Of a stretch of 64,000 nt of DNA, positions 31,117 through 46,100 are shown in pieces (the first letter of the stretch is position 1; each line of letters begins with the position of its first letter). The stretch is taken from assembly GCA_965247035.1 (NCBI GenBank), contig CBDFGJ010000001.1, positions 124,001 to 188,000 of the forward strand, given 5' to 3'. The position numbers were made by a program, and so were the translations under genes. The notes under the pieces were generated by a model that searched no databases, was not told the origin of the DNA, and saw only the letters and a list, made by a program, of their open reading frames with translations. This DNA is from Azophilus sp965247035 (GTDB lineage Bacteria; Pseudomonadota; Gammaproteobacteria; Pseudomonadales; Azotimanducaceae).

Positions 31117-34100
31117 ATGACTCATCCCCTCCCCCACACCCGCCGGCTCATCTCGCGGGCGTTCATCGCCTGCGCCCTGCTGCTTGGGCTTGCCGCTCAG
31201 GCACAAGCGCAATCCCCCATGGTAATAACTTACGCAGATGGCCAGACGGCACTTGCTGAAAACATTTTCGCTATTATATTGCCTTCCTCAGAAGATGCGG
31301 TAGATGTGAGGATTTCGCCGCTAGAGACTGGCACACTTGCATTTCAATATGGTACTGATGCAAGCCAGGATGTCGAGATTGTTTCAGGCGAGGATAAGAC
31401 TGTCACAATACCGGTGGGTTATGATTATGATGGTGCCATTGTCATATCATCAAACAGTGCGGAAGTTGCAAGGATATCTGTAACGACTGGGCCGGATCCT
31501 GATGCACCAACTTACATATCTGGTCAGTCGGCAATCCAGGAAGGCTCTGTACGTTATGAGTTGCTTAGCGCAGGTTTCATAAAACTGCACTTTGTGCCGC
31601 TAGATTCCGGTAGATTTACGTTTACATATAGCGGCACCACTGCTAGTAGCAATATTGGTCCAAGTTCAGTAGGAACTCCTAAAGAATCCGCCATTAGACC
31701 AGGTGCTGGTTTTAATGACGTTGTTGTCATTGCATTAGACGGTGTGGAAGTTGCAAGGATACATGTAACGATCCCATCTAACATGCCGGCAATCCAAGCA
31801 GACTCTTTTGAGGTTGCTGATACGATAGGTGCAGACACATTACGTGTGGAATTTACAGCGCTAAGGACAGGCATATTTACGGTTACGGCAGGTGAGGTGA
31901 CCGAAACTGTTGAGGTTTCAGCTGAGGATGTAGCAGATTCAACAGTAAAGGAGGCTCTCACAATAACAGTTGGCTTAGGCTTTGATGATGATGTCATCCT
32001 TTCATTTGGAGGTAATGACGTTGCAAGGATACATGTAACGACTGGACCGCCGCCCTCGACCAAACCGACTGTGAATGATACTCCAGCATCACCGATAGCA
32101 TTTGCCGAAAACGGTGTGGGCACTGTGGCGACTTTCACCGCGACCGCGACTGACGGAAGAACCATTACCGGCTTCACCCTCGGCGGAGATGATGAGGACG
32201 ACTTCTCCATCACTGACGATGGCGTCTTGACCTTCGCGGCACAGCCGAACTATGAGGCACCGGCGGATGACGATGGCGACAACGATTATGAAATCACCAT
32301 AACCGCCACCGACAGTGAGAGCGAGGAAAGCGAACCACTTGAGGTAACGGTAAGGGTTGCCAATGCGGAAGACGAAGGAAGCGTCAGCAACATCGCCGGC
32401 ACCGCTCAGGTCGGGCAGACTCTGACTGCCGGCACCACGGTAACTGACGAGGATGGTCCCGACACGATTAACATCACTGGCCATCAATGGCAACGCGCGC
32501 CGTCCGGCGGCACCTACACCGACATCGGTGGCGCCACCGAAAATATGTATCTGGTGGTGGATGCTGATGAAGATAACACCCTGCGCGTGGAGGTCTCTTA
32601 TACCGATGATTTTGGCGGCAACACCGACACCGCCAACAGCGCCCCGACCGACACCGTCTCGACCAAACCGGTCATTGTGACTCTAATAGGATTAGGAATA
32701 CCGGTAAGAATTGGCGAGAGGGTGGTGGGGGCTACAATGGATGCGAGAAACGTGTCGGACTTCGATGCGACCGCGAGTTCCGGCAGAACCATTGACAGCT
32801 TCGCCCTCGAAGGAACCGATGCGGGAGACTTCGAGTTTGACACCATCACTGGCGCCTTGAAATTCTCGGCACAGCCGAACTATGAGGTGCCGACGGATGC
32901 CAACACCGACAACGATTATGAAATCATCATCACCGTCGCCGACAGCTCGGGCGAGGTCAGCGACGCGCTGGAGATTACGGTAAGGGTTACCAATGGGGAT
33001 GACCAGGGCTCCATCAACGCCATCACCGGCAACGTTCAAGTAGGGCAGGTATTGACTGCCGGCGACACGGTAACTGACGAAGATGGAGAAGTTGCTGACA
33101 TCACCTATACATGGCAAAGCGCGGAGGACGGCACCACCGACTACGAAGACATCACCGGCGCGGACAACGATGAAACCTACACCCTGACAGGCGATGAGGA
33201 AGGCAGGACCATTCGAGTCAAGGCCGATTACACCGACCCGACATTCGGCGCCCAGAGCGCCATCAGCGAGCCGACCGAAGCGGTTACGGCGGCACCCGCC
33301 ACGCTTGCCTTTCTCGAGGGCAGGGGCGCCATGCTCACCAGCAGTAATACTTTCAACCCGGGTTATGTCGCAAACGGCAACAAGTTGACCCTGACCTTCA
33401 CCGTCAATCAGGAATTGGCAAGCCTCCCAGTCGTTACCATCGAAGAGCAGTCTGCCGAAGTGGAAAAAGGCGCTGGCAATGATTACACCGCGACCTATAC
33501 GGTGGATAGGGCGCAGTTTACAAGGGGTGAGGGTTTGGTGGTGAGGTATGACATTGGCGAAATGACAGCCGCCGATGATTCCGCCAGGACATTGAATCCG
33601 GACAATGCCGACAGTGGGATTATAGTTAATGTGCATCCGCCGGTGGTGTATTTGGGCACCATTACCGAAGGTGTGGTTGGCGTGGCGCAGGACCACGTAT
33701 TCGGCTTCCAGCCAAGCGGCGCCGCCGATGAGCCGGTAACCGATTTGACAGTGGGTGATTTCGACTCTTCCGCGGATGTTACGGTGCATAGTGTGACTGC
33801 TGTGGGTACTGCTGTGGAGCATGCCGGTAACGATTACCATGCCGCTTACACCGTCCTCATCACCCCGACCGCGACAACTTTCACCCTGACCCTTAACCCC
33901 GACAGCGTGACCGACCTCGTCAACAACGGTGGTCCCGCCGTCATCCCCCAGAACGCAAGAAGCGTGAGCGGCACCGCCAGCGCGTCGACGGAAACCACCG
34001 TGGAGTTTACCGAGACAGGGGCACCCAGGCTCATGACCAGCAATTCCAGCGGAAGTTATGCCAGAGAAGGCGAGACTCTGACCCTGACCTTTACGGTCGA

Positions 34101-37100
34101 TCAGGCATTGGCAGCCCTTCCCCTTCCAACCGTGCTCATCGCCGGGCAGAGCGTTACGGCGACAAAAGGCACTGGCAATGATTACACCGCGGTCTACACG
34201 GTGGCACAGGTGGATGCTGGGGTGACTGACGGCGAGTTGGCGACTTATGACATTGGCGAACTGGTGGCCGCCGATGACACTGTCGTTGCCCTTGACCCGC
34301 CAATCACCAACCCCAGCCTCAGCACTTTCACCGGAACGAAAATTCGATTTGCCTTTGTGCCGGCGATCGCCGCTTTCGACCCAGACCCACTGGAAGATCT
34401 GACCGAGGGTGTGGCAGCGACGGTCACGCTCACCATACCGACTGGGACAGGTGGAGGTGCCTTGAGTGATCCGGTGCCAAGTGATTTTATGACGGCTAAT
34501 ATCGGCAATCTGGGTGTATCTTCGGATGGGTCTGTTAATCATGGGGTTGCCTTCACCCCGAGCGCGGCCGGCGCGGTGAGCATCACTTTCAATAGCGCTG
34601 GCCGGGTGACCGATGAGGCCGGCAATGTCATCGCCGCGGTTACGGTCACAGGCAACGCCCGCTCCACGGATGCGACTCTGTCGGGTTTGGCTATTGAAGA
34701 TAACAATGGCGTCGAGGTTGAACTGATGCCGACCTTCGTGTCCGCCACCGAGGTTTACACCGCCAGCGTGGCGACTGAGGTGACCAGCGTTAGGATTACG
34801 CCGACCGCGACTGACGCCCCCACGAGCATGGACGACCTCGGTGCGGTCATGGCTGTGAACAACAAGGCGGTTGCCAGCGGCGCAGCCAGTGAACCGATTA
34901 CCTTGAATCTTGGCAATAACATCATCGACATCCTGGTCACCGCCGAGGACGGCACCGAAGAAATAACCTACACCATCACCGTCGCCCGTGCCGTTCCAGC
35001 ACCAGGCATTGCCTTGAATAGTGACACCGGTGCCGATACAGGCGATGGCATCACCAGCGATGGTGTGGTGAATGTGACTCTTGCCACCGGGGCCACCTGG
35101 GCATACACCACCGATGGCGGCACCACCCCTTTCGTCACCGGCGGCTCAAGCAACGCTTTCACCCTGGAGGAAGGCGAGTATGACGCTGGTGATGTGCAAG
35201 TGCGCCAGACCGTGAACAGTGTCCTATCCGCCGTTGCCATGCTCGACGCGGTTACTGTGGACACCACCGCACCGACGGTTACCTTCGGCACCATTGACGC
35301 AGGTGTGATTGACGCATCACAGGACCACGACATCACCTTCTCCGAGGAGGTGGCTGGCTTTGTTGATAACACAGACATCACCGCCACTGGCGCCACGGTG
35401 AATGGCGTGACCAGCTCCGGTACTACCTACACCATCAACTTCACCCCGGCTGCGACAACCTTCACCCTGACTATTAACAAGGCTACTCCAACCGACCCGG
35501 TAATCGACCTCGCCGGTAACGCCGTTGCCGAGACATCCGCGACCGGCACCGCCAACACGCCGCCGGTTGCCGAAGCCGGGGACCCGCAACCTGATGAGGT
35601 TGTCGGCAGGGTAGTGACGCTGGACGGCTTCGGCAGTAGCGACCCCGATAGCGATACCTTGACTTATTCCTGGGTGCATACCTTGACCGGTGACGCCGTG
35701 CCCACGCCGCCAATCACCTTGACCACTAACGACCCCCTCACCCCGACCGCGACCTTCACGCCTGTTGCGGCGGGGGTTTATACCTTCGCCCTGACCGTCA
35801 CCGATAGTGGCACCCCCGAGGCAAGCGGCACCGACACGGTAGTCATCACCGTGTCCGAGCCGGCCCCCCCGACTATTGCGACACCAACAGAATCGCCGAT
35901 AGAGTTTGCCGAAAATGGTGCGGGAGCAGTGTACACCTTCACCGCGACCGCGACTGGCACCATTACCGGCTTCACCCTCGACGGAGATGATGAGGACGAC
36001 TTCTCCATCACTGACGATGGCATCTTGACCTTCGATCCACCGCCGAACTATGAGGCACCGACCGATGCCGACAACGACAACGATTATGTAATCACCATAA
36101 CCGCCACCGACAGTGCGAGCGAGGAAAGCGAACCACTTGAGGTAACGGTGAGGGTTATTAATGCGGAAGATGAAGGAAGCGTCAGCGACATCACCGGCAC
36201 CCCTCAAGTCGGCGAGACTCTGACTGCCGGCATGGTAACTGACGAGGATGGCGGGGTGACTGTCCTCTCCTATCAATGGCAAAGCGCGCCGGACGGCACC
36301 GTCGCCGACTCCGCCGTCTGGGACGACATCGACGACGAACTCAGCAAGACCTACAGGCCGGTAGTTGATGATGTCGGCAGGATTATTCGAGTGGTCGCCA
36401 CTTACACCGATGATTTTGGCAGCACCACAGACGAAGCCACCAGCGACCCGACCGCCGCCGTCATCGCCTCGACCAGACCGTTTTTTACGAATCTAATAGA
36501 ATTAGGAGCACCGGTAATAATTGAGCAGGTGATGGGGTCCACAAGGGATGCGAGAAAAGTGGGGGACTACGATGCGGAAGCGAGTGGCAGCAGAAGCATT
36601 GAGAGATTCGCCCTCGCAGGAATCGATGCGGGTCAATTCGGGTTTGACACCATGACTGGCGACTTGCTATTCAATGCACAGCCGAACTATGAGGCACCGA
36701 CGGATGCCGACTCCAACAACGATTATGAAATCATCATCACCGTCGCCGACGACACGGGCGAGGTCAGCGACGCGCTGGCGATTACGGTAAGGGTTACCAA
36801 TGGGGATGACCCGGGCTCCATCAGCGCCATCACCGGCAACGCTCAAGTAGGGCAGGTATTGACTGCCGGCGACATGGTGACTGACGAGGATGGAGAAGTT
36901 GCTGACATCACCTATCAATGGCAAAGCGCGGAGGACGATGCCGACACCGCCGCCGACGTCGACGATGCCGCCTGGCCCGACATCAGCGGTGCCGCCGCTT
37001 CGACCTACATGCCGGTAGTTGGTGATGTCGGCAGGATTATTCGAATGGTCGCCACTTACACCGACGGTCATGGTCCCGATAAGATGATTCCCAGCGCGCC

Positions 37101-40100
37101 GACCACCGCCGTGCAGGTCGCGTCGACCACGGTCCCGACGCCGAGCATCGCCCTGGCTGTGGACACCGGCATTGACGGCGATGGCATCACCAGCAATGGC
37201 TTGGTGAATGTGACTCTGGCAGGTGGGTTTAAGCCCGACCGGACCCCCGACGCGGACATCTGGGAATACTCCACCGGCGCGACCGACGGTGATGGCGACC
37301 TTATTTGGGTTCCTGGCACCAACCCCGCCCCCGGCAGTGACCCCAATGTCGCCCTCGTCGCCACTTTTAATTTAGGCACCCTGACCTTGCCCGACGGCAT
37401 CTATCAGTTACGCGTCCGCCAGACCATCAATGGCGCCGTGTCTGCTGTCGCCTCTTTGGCAGTAACGCTGGATACCACCGCGCCGACCGTGACCTTTGAC
37501 AATACCATCGCCGCCCTGGGTGTGTTGGACACGGCGCAGACGCACCCCATCACCTTCTCCGAAGCGGTGGACTTTGATAGCACCGACCTCACCGCCGAGG
37601 GCGCCACGGCGGTTAGCGTAGCCCTCAACAGCGGCTCCGAAATCGCCTATACCATCACCTTCACGCCGACCGAGGCAGCCTTCCGCCTGACCCTTGCCGC
37701 CGGTAGTGTAATGGACCCCGCCGGCAACACCGCTCCCGCCGCGGCAATGAGCGCATCCGGCACCCTTGCCCTTGCCTTTACCGCAGGACCCACGCTCAGT
37801 AGCAATGGCGCGACGGTAGATGGCGTAACCTACGCCAAAGACGGCGACGAGTTGACACTGGCCTTCACGGTCAATCAGGCATTGGGAAACGACCCAGTCC
37901 CAGAGGTGGCCATCACCGGGCGGCCTGCCACGGTGAAAAAAGGCGTTGGCTATGATTACACCGCGACCTACACGGTGGTCGCGACGCAGGTTACCGACGG
38001 TGCCTTGGCGAATTATGCCATTGACGTGCTGTTTGCCGTCGGTGATCGCACCAATACGCTTGGCGGCGAGGGCGCTACCGACAGTGCGATTCGAATTGAT
38101 ATAACCCCGCCGACGGTTGCTACCTTCCCCGCCCTGGGCGAGTCCACGGTTAATGAACCGGCAAGCGTGGAGATTACCTTCTCCGAGGCGGTGACTGACT
38201 TTGATAACACCGACATCACTGGCGCCACAGCGGTAATGGTTGTCGACTCCGGCGACCAAACCACCTACACCCTCACCTATACCCCGAACGCGGCGGGTGC
38301 GGTAAGCCTGACCCTTGCCGCCAACGCAGTAACCGACTTCGCCGGCAACACCGGTCCCGCCAGCGCAGTACCCAAGAGCGGCACCGCGGAGGCAGCGGCA
38401 ACGCAAACCACTACCAAACCACGCATCATTGCCAAAATGACCATTCCCGGTCTCACCACCGCCGAGTTTGATCGGGACAAGTTCATCATGGGCATTGCCG
38501 GCTTGTTTGCTACTGTTGAACCCGACGATGTGCGCATCCTCAGTATCGCCGCTGGTAGCGTGATAGTTGATTATGAAATAGTAGCGGGCTCGAACGACGA
38601 ACTCGCTGCGCTGGACATGACATTGTCTACCGCTACCGCGCCGCAGTTACGCACCGCCAGCGGACAAAATATCCCCGACAACACCATGGTAACCAACACC
38701 GCGGCAAGGCAGTCCCTGTCCGAACCGGTTGTGGTGGAGCCACTAGCATTGCCGATAGAGATTGGCGAGAAGGTGGTGGGGGCCACAATGGATGTGGCAG
38801 ACGTGGCGGACTTCACTGCGACCGCGACTGGCGACAGAACCATTACCGGCTTCACCCTCGGCGGAGATGATGAGGACGACTTCTCCATCACTGACGATGG
38901 CGTCTTGACCTTCGCGGCACAGCCGAACTATGAGGCATCGACCGATGCCGACAACGACAACGATTATGTAATCACCATAACCGCCACCGACAATGCGAGC
39001 GAGGAAAGCGAACCACTTGAGGTAACGGTAAGGGTTACCAATGGGGAAGATGAAGGAAGCGTCAGCAACATCGCCGGCACCGCTCAGGTTGGGCAGACCC
39101 TGACTGCCGGCGACACGGTAACTGACGAGGATGGCGGGGTTGCCATTAGCGACCCCGGCTATCAATGGCAACGTGCGCCGTCCGGCGGCACCTACACCGA
39201 CATCGGTGGCGCCACCGAAAATATGTATCTGGTGGTGGATGCTGATGAAGATAACACCCTGCGCGTGGTGGTCTCTTATACCGATGGTTTTGGTAGCAAC
39301 ACCGACACCGCCACCAGCGACCCGACCGATGCCGTGTCAGCCCCGCCGCCCAACACCGCGCCGACCATCACCGCTGGCGATGAGGCGGTGAGGTATGCCG
39401 AGAACGGCGCCGGACCGGTGGCGGACTACGACGCGGTTGATGCCGAGAACAACGCCATCACTTGGTCAGTCGGCGGCACGGATGCGGATTTCTTCTCGAT
39501 TGATGCCAACGGCGTATTGAGATTCATAAACTCGCCGAACTTTGAAGTCCCGGTGGATGTCGCTGGCTCCGATAACACTGTCGTCGCCGGCGATAATATG
39601 TATGAAATCACCATCACCGCCACCGACAGCGAGACCAGCGAGCCACTTGCGGTGACGGTGACGGTCACCAATGCGAATGATGTTGGCACGGCAGTCATCG
39701 AGGATGCAGAGGGCAGGTCAGCCAGCACCCCCGGCATCGCTCAGGTCGGGCGGGAATTGACCGCCAGAATAATCGACGAGGATGGCGAGCCAAGCACCGC
39801 TGTTATTCCTGAATATACATGGGAAAGCAGGCACCACGCTAGCGCTAGCGATGGGGACTACAGCTTCCTCCAACGTGGACCCAACAACACCTACACGCCG
39901 GCGGCGGTAAGTGATTTTGACAGGGTGCTGAGGGTCAGAATCCGCTATTTTAACGCTGAACCTTTCGTCATCGAGCTCGTCGCCAGCGGCCCGACCGCCG
40001 CCGTGGTGGCGGCGGACACCACCGCGCCGACGGTGACCCTCGGCACCATCGCCGAAGGTATGATCGGCACCGAACAGATGCACGACATCACTTTCTCCGA

Positions 40101-43100
40101 GGAGGTGACCGGTTTGGCGGTGGAGGATTTCTCCGCCTCCACCGACGCCACGGTGAATGGCGTGACCGACAGCGGCGATGGCGATGGCGCCACCTACACC
40201 ATCGCCTTCACCCCGAACGCGGCGGCCTTCACCCTGAGCCTTGCCGCGGACAGCGTGTCCGACACCGCCGCCGCCCCGAACCCGGGCCCCGAGGCGCCGG
40301 CGAGCGCGAACGGCACTGCGGCGGCGGACACCACCGCGCCGACGGTGACTTTCGGCACCATTGCCCCAGGCGTGATCGGCACCGAACAGATGCACGACAT
40401 CACCTTCTCCGAGGAGGTGACCGGTTTGGCGGTGGAGGATTTCTCCGCCTCCACCAACGCCACGGTGAATGACGTGACCGACAGCGGCGATGGCGATGGC
40501 GCCACCTACACCATCGCCTTCACCCCGAACGCGGCGAGCTTCACCCTGAGTCTTGCCGCGGACAGCGTGTCCGACACCGCCACCTCCCCGAACCCGGGCC
40601 CCGCCAGCGCAGCAACCGCGAGCGGCACTGCGGCGGACGCCACGACGGTGACTTTCGGCACCATTGCCCCAGGCATGATCGGCACCGAACAGACGCACGA
40701 CATCACCTTCTCCGTGGCCGTCACTGGTTTGGCGGCGGATGATTTCTCCGCCTCCATCGGCGCCACGGTGAATGACGTGACCGACAGAGGCGATGGCGAT
40801 GGCGCCACCTACACCATCGCCTTCACCCCGAACGCGGCGAACTTCACCCTGAGCCTTGCCGCGGACAGCGTGTCCGACACCGCCGCCCCCCCGAACCAGG
40901 GCCCCAAGGCGCCGGCGAGCGCGGACGGCACTGCGGCGGCGGACACCACCGCGCCGACGGTGACCCTCGGCAGCATTGACGACGGTGTGATTGGCACGGC
41001 GCAGGATCACGGCCTTACCTTCGACGAAGCGATAACCGGCTTGGAAGTGGCTGATTTCTCCGTTTCCAACGCCCTTGTGAATTCCGGCGACCTCGTGGTG
41101 AATAGTGTGACCCCGGCAAGCGGCCCCGGCACCACCTACACCATCAGCATCACCCCGCAAGCGACAGCCTTCACCCTGACCCTTGCCGCCGACAGCGTGT
41201 CCGACACCGCCACCTCCCCGAACCCGGGCCCCGCCAGCGCAGCAACCGCGAGCGGCACTGCGGCGGACGCCACGACGGTGACTTTCGGCACCATTGCCCC
41301 AGGCATGATCGGCACCGAACAGACGCACGACATCACCTTCTCCGTGGCCGTCACTGGTTTGGCGGCGGATGATTTCTCCGCCTCCATCGGCGCCACGGTG
41401 AATGACGTGACCGACAGAGGCGATGGCGATGGCGCCACCTACACCATCGCCTTCACCCCGAACGCGGCGAACTTCACCCTGACCCTTGCCGCCAATAGCG
41501 TGTCCGACACCGCCACCCCCCCGAACCCGGGCCCCGAGGCGCCGGCGAGCGCGGACGGCACTGCGGCGGCGGACACCACCGCGCCGACGGCGAACCTCGG
41601 CACCATTGACGACGGTGTGATTGGCACGGCGCAGGATCACGGCCTTACCTTCGACGAAGCGATAACCGGCTTGGAAGTGGCTGATTTCTCCGTTTCCAAC
41701 GCCCTTGTGAATTCCGGCGACCTCGTGGTGAATAGTGTGACCCCGGCAAGCGGCCCCGGCACCACCTACACCATCAGCATCACCCCGCAAGCGATAGCCT
41801 TCACCCTGACCCTTGCCGCCGACAGCGTGTCCGACACCGCCACCCCTCCGAACCCGGGCCCCGCCAGCGCAGCAACCGCGAGCGGCACTGCGGCGGACAA
41901 CATCGTGCCGATGATTACCCTGCTCCGTGCTGAGCATACCGGCGGTATGGAGTCGGGTGGCATCGCCTACCTGAACGAAGGCGACACCCTTACCGTGCTT
42001 GTGCAATCAAACGTACCGCTTACCCCTGCTTCTCGCGAAGGTAGCGTCAGATTCAAGTTTGGCGAGACTCCCGGAGACGCACAAAACCTGCGCGCAACCC
42101 CAAACGCCGGCCGGTATTCTGCGGTCTATACTGTTAAGGCAACGGATAACGCCACCGCGGTAGCCCTGATTATTGATGGTGCCATGGATGACGACAACAA
42201 TAGGGTCACTGACCTTGAGCTACCCGTTAGTGGTGTGCAGATTGATACCACCGCACCGATGGTTACTACTTTCCCCGACCTGGGCGAACCCACGGTTAGT
42301 CAACCGGCAAACGTGGAGATCACCTTCTCCGAGGCGGTGGCTGACTTCGATAACACGGACATCACTGGCGCCACAGCGATAATGGTTGCCGACTCCGGCG
42401 ACCAAACCACCTACACCCTCACCTATACCCCGCCGAACGAGGGCGCGGTAACCCTGACCCTTGCCGCCAACGCAGTAACCGACTTCGCCGGCAACACCGG
42501 TCCCGCCAGCGCAGTACCCAAGAGCGGCACCGCGGAGGCAGCGGCAACGCAAACCACTACCAAACCACGCATCATTGCCAAAATGACCATTCCCGGTCTC
42601 ACCACCGCCGAGTTTGATCGGGACAAGTTCATCATGGGCATTGCCGGCTTGTTTGCTACTGTTGAACCCGACGATGTGCGCATCCTCAGTATCGCCGCTG
42701 GTAGCGTGATAGTTGATTATGAAATAGTAGCGGGCTCGAACGACGAACTTGATGCGCTGGAAACGACATTGTCTGCCGCTACCACGTTGCAGTTACGCAC
42801 CGCCAGCGGACAAACTCTCGCCCCCGCCGCCGAGGTAAGCACCACCGTGGCAAGGCAGGATGCGCCCGCGCCAACTCTAACCCTTGGCTTTACCGAGGAT
42901 GGGGGACCCGCGCTCACCAGCAATGGCGCGACGGTAGATGGCGTAACCTACGCCATAGCCGGCAACGAGTTGACCCTGACCTTCACCGTCAATCAGGCAT
43001 TGGCAACCGACCCCCTTCCAACCGTGCTCATTGCCGGGCAGACCGCCGAGGTGACCCACATTGGCGAAACGTACACCGCGACCTACACGGTGATCGCGGC

Positions 43101-46100
43101 AAATGTTGCCGACGGCGCGATGGCGGGTTATGACATTGGCGAACTGGTAGCCGCCGATACCAATGTCGCTGCCCTTGACCCGCCCGCTGGCACAAGCGAC
43201 ATTCAAATTGATGTAACCGCGCCAACCATCACCCTGACTGGTGGCGACGCGCCTATCCTTCTGACTGTGGGCGATGCCTACACAGAGCAGGGTGCCACCG
43301 CCACGGATAATGTGGATGTCAGTGTCCCCACGCCCACCCCGAGTGGCACAGTGGACATCGACACCTCCGGCGACTACACGATTACCTACACCGCCACCGA
43401 CCGCGCCGGCAATGTCGCCACGCGGACCCGCACCGTCACCGTGAACGAGCCGGCCGCGACCAACACCGCGCCGACCATCAACACTGGCAATGAAGCGATA
43501 ATGCATGCCGAGAACACCCTCGTCACCACGCCAGTGGCGACCTACACCGCGACCGATACCGAGAGCAACGCCATTGCCTGGTCGCACGGTGGCACGGATG
43601 CGAGTTTCTTCATGATTGATGACGACGACGGCGAATTGAGATTCATAAACCTGCCGGACTTTGAAGACGCGCACGGCGAGACCTACTCAATCACCATCAC
43701 CGCCACGGAAACCGATGGCGCCCCAAGCAACTTGTCCAGCGAACCACTTGCGGTGACGGTAACGGTTACCAATGTGGAAGAGGGCGTCGGCACGGTTACC
43801 ATCAGCGGCACCCCCCAGGTTGGCATGGTATTGACCGCCAGCCCGGTGACCGGTGACCCGGATGTCGTGGAGAATGTTGAAAGTTACGAATGGCAAAGCG
43901 CGGCGGAGGGCAGCACTGACTACACCGCTTACAACCCCGCCGCCACCGGTTCAACCTACACCCCGGATGCCAATGATGTCGACAGGATTATTCGAGTAGT
44001 CGCTACTTACACCGACGGTGAGGGTAGCGGTAAAGAAGCCACCAGCGAGCCGACCGGTGCCGTGGTTGCCGCAACCGCGCCGACTGTGGATGCTACTACA
44101 CCAGCATCGCCGATAGAGTTTGCCGAGAAGGACGAGGGATCTGCAACAGATGTGGGACCAGTGGCGACTTTCACTGCGGCCCCAACTGGCTCCAAGACCA
44201 TTACGAGTTGGGAAGTCGGTGGCACGGATATGGATGACTTCTCCATCACTGACGCTGGCGTCTTGACCTTCAACGCACAGCCGAACTTTGAAGAACCGGC
44301 GGATGTCGGCACCGACAACGTTTATGACATCACCGTCACCGCAACCGACAGCGACAGCGTGTCCAGCGTGCCTCGTGCGATTGCGATTGGCGTTACCAAT
44401 GTGGATGAAGCCGCCATGGCGAGAATTGAAGGCTCCCTTCGGGTACACCGGGTATTGACTGCCGTCGTGACCGACCCGGATGCCGTCACCCTGAGCAACC
44501 CGGAGGGCGATGTTGCCCATCTATTTCACACATGGTATCGCACGGACGAAGACGGCAACGATATCGGAGGGATCGCCAATAATCGCGGCAGCGTCGAAAC
44601 CATCAGTCTGGTGGAAAGACATGTCGGCTTTCGCATTGCAGTTGAGGTCGTATATACGGACCCGGTATACGGCACTAAGAGGGCCACCGGCGGGCCGACC
44701 GCCCCCGTGGCTGCCGCAGTGCGGCCGGATGCCGAAGCCGGAAACAATCAAAATGTGGAGACCTCCGAGGAAGTGACCCTGAACGGCTCTCGCAGTGGCC
44801 ACCCCGTCGGCACTAGCAACACCATCACTATCGTGAGTTATGTCTGGGAGCATACCTTGACCGATGGCGTTGAGCCGGCTACTGCTGTGGCGATTACCGA
44901 GGACGGCACCGCTGCTGACGACCCCACCACCCCGAGCGCGACCTTCACCGCACCCACTGTGGAGGGGGTTTTGACCTTTAGACTGACCGTCACCGATAAT
45001 GAGGATGGTACTCGTTACGACACGGTAACCATCACCGTGACCGAGCCCGAGCCCGAGCAGCCCAACCGGCCGCCGAATGCCGAAGCGGGCCCCATTCAGC
45101 AGGGGGTGCTTTCCGATAGGCGCGTAACTCTGAACGGCTCCGGCAGTCACGACCGCGATGGCACTATCGTGAGATATGCTTGGCAGCATATCTTGACCGA
45201 TGGCAACCCACCCGCGTCGCCAATCAACTTTGATAGTGACAACACCGCCACCCCGACCGCGGCTTTCACCACGCCGCTAGACGCGTTTGGGACTTTGACC
45301 TTTGAACTGACCGTCACCGATGATGACGGTGCTACCGCCACCGACACGGTCGACGTTACCTCGAAGCCGAGAGTGTTGGGGGGTGGATCCCTCCCAATCA
45401 CTGCCGAGAACACTACACCAGTATACTTCTACAACGCGGCCGCCACAGGCGCCAGGACCATTGCCAATTGGGAAGTCCGCGGGACGGATGCGATTTACTT
45501 CTCCATCCGCAGTAATGGCAGGGTGCGTTTCCGGCAAGGGCCGAACTTTGAAAAAGAGACAGCGGAAGACCACAGCAACGTTTATGAGATTACCGTAGTC
45601 GCCATCGACAGCCAGGGCTATGAGAGCAAACCTTTCCCGGTTATGGTTACGGTTCGTGATGTGGAAGAGCCGGCAGTCTTCGCCGACATCACTCGGGTGA
45701 TGCAGGTATTGACCGCCGGTGCGCTAACCGACCCGGATGCCGTCACCCCGGACAACCCGGCTGGCACGATTACTGACGCCACCTATCAATGGCAAAGGGT
45801 GCCGTCCGTTGGCGGTCCTGTAAACATCGGCACTAGCGCGTCCTACACCCTGGTAGCCGCGGATCAAGGCGAGACCATTCAAGTCGTTGCCAGTTACACC
45901 GACCCGCGCGGTGCCCAGCGCGTCACCAGCGAGACGCTCCGGATTCAGCCCGCGCCGGTAATCACGAAACCGGAGATCACGGATGGCAGTGCTGAATTGA
46001 ACTTGAGTTATGCCGAGGACCGCACCAATCCAGTGGCGAAATTCGAAGCGACCGATGTCACGGGCGACGATATCTGGTCCCTCGGTGGCGCGGATGCGAG

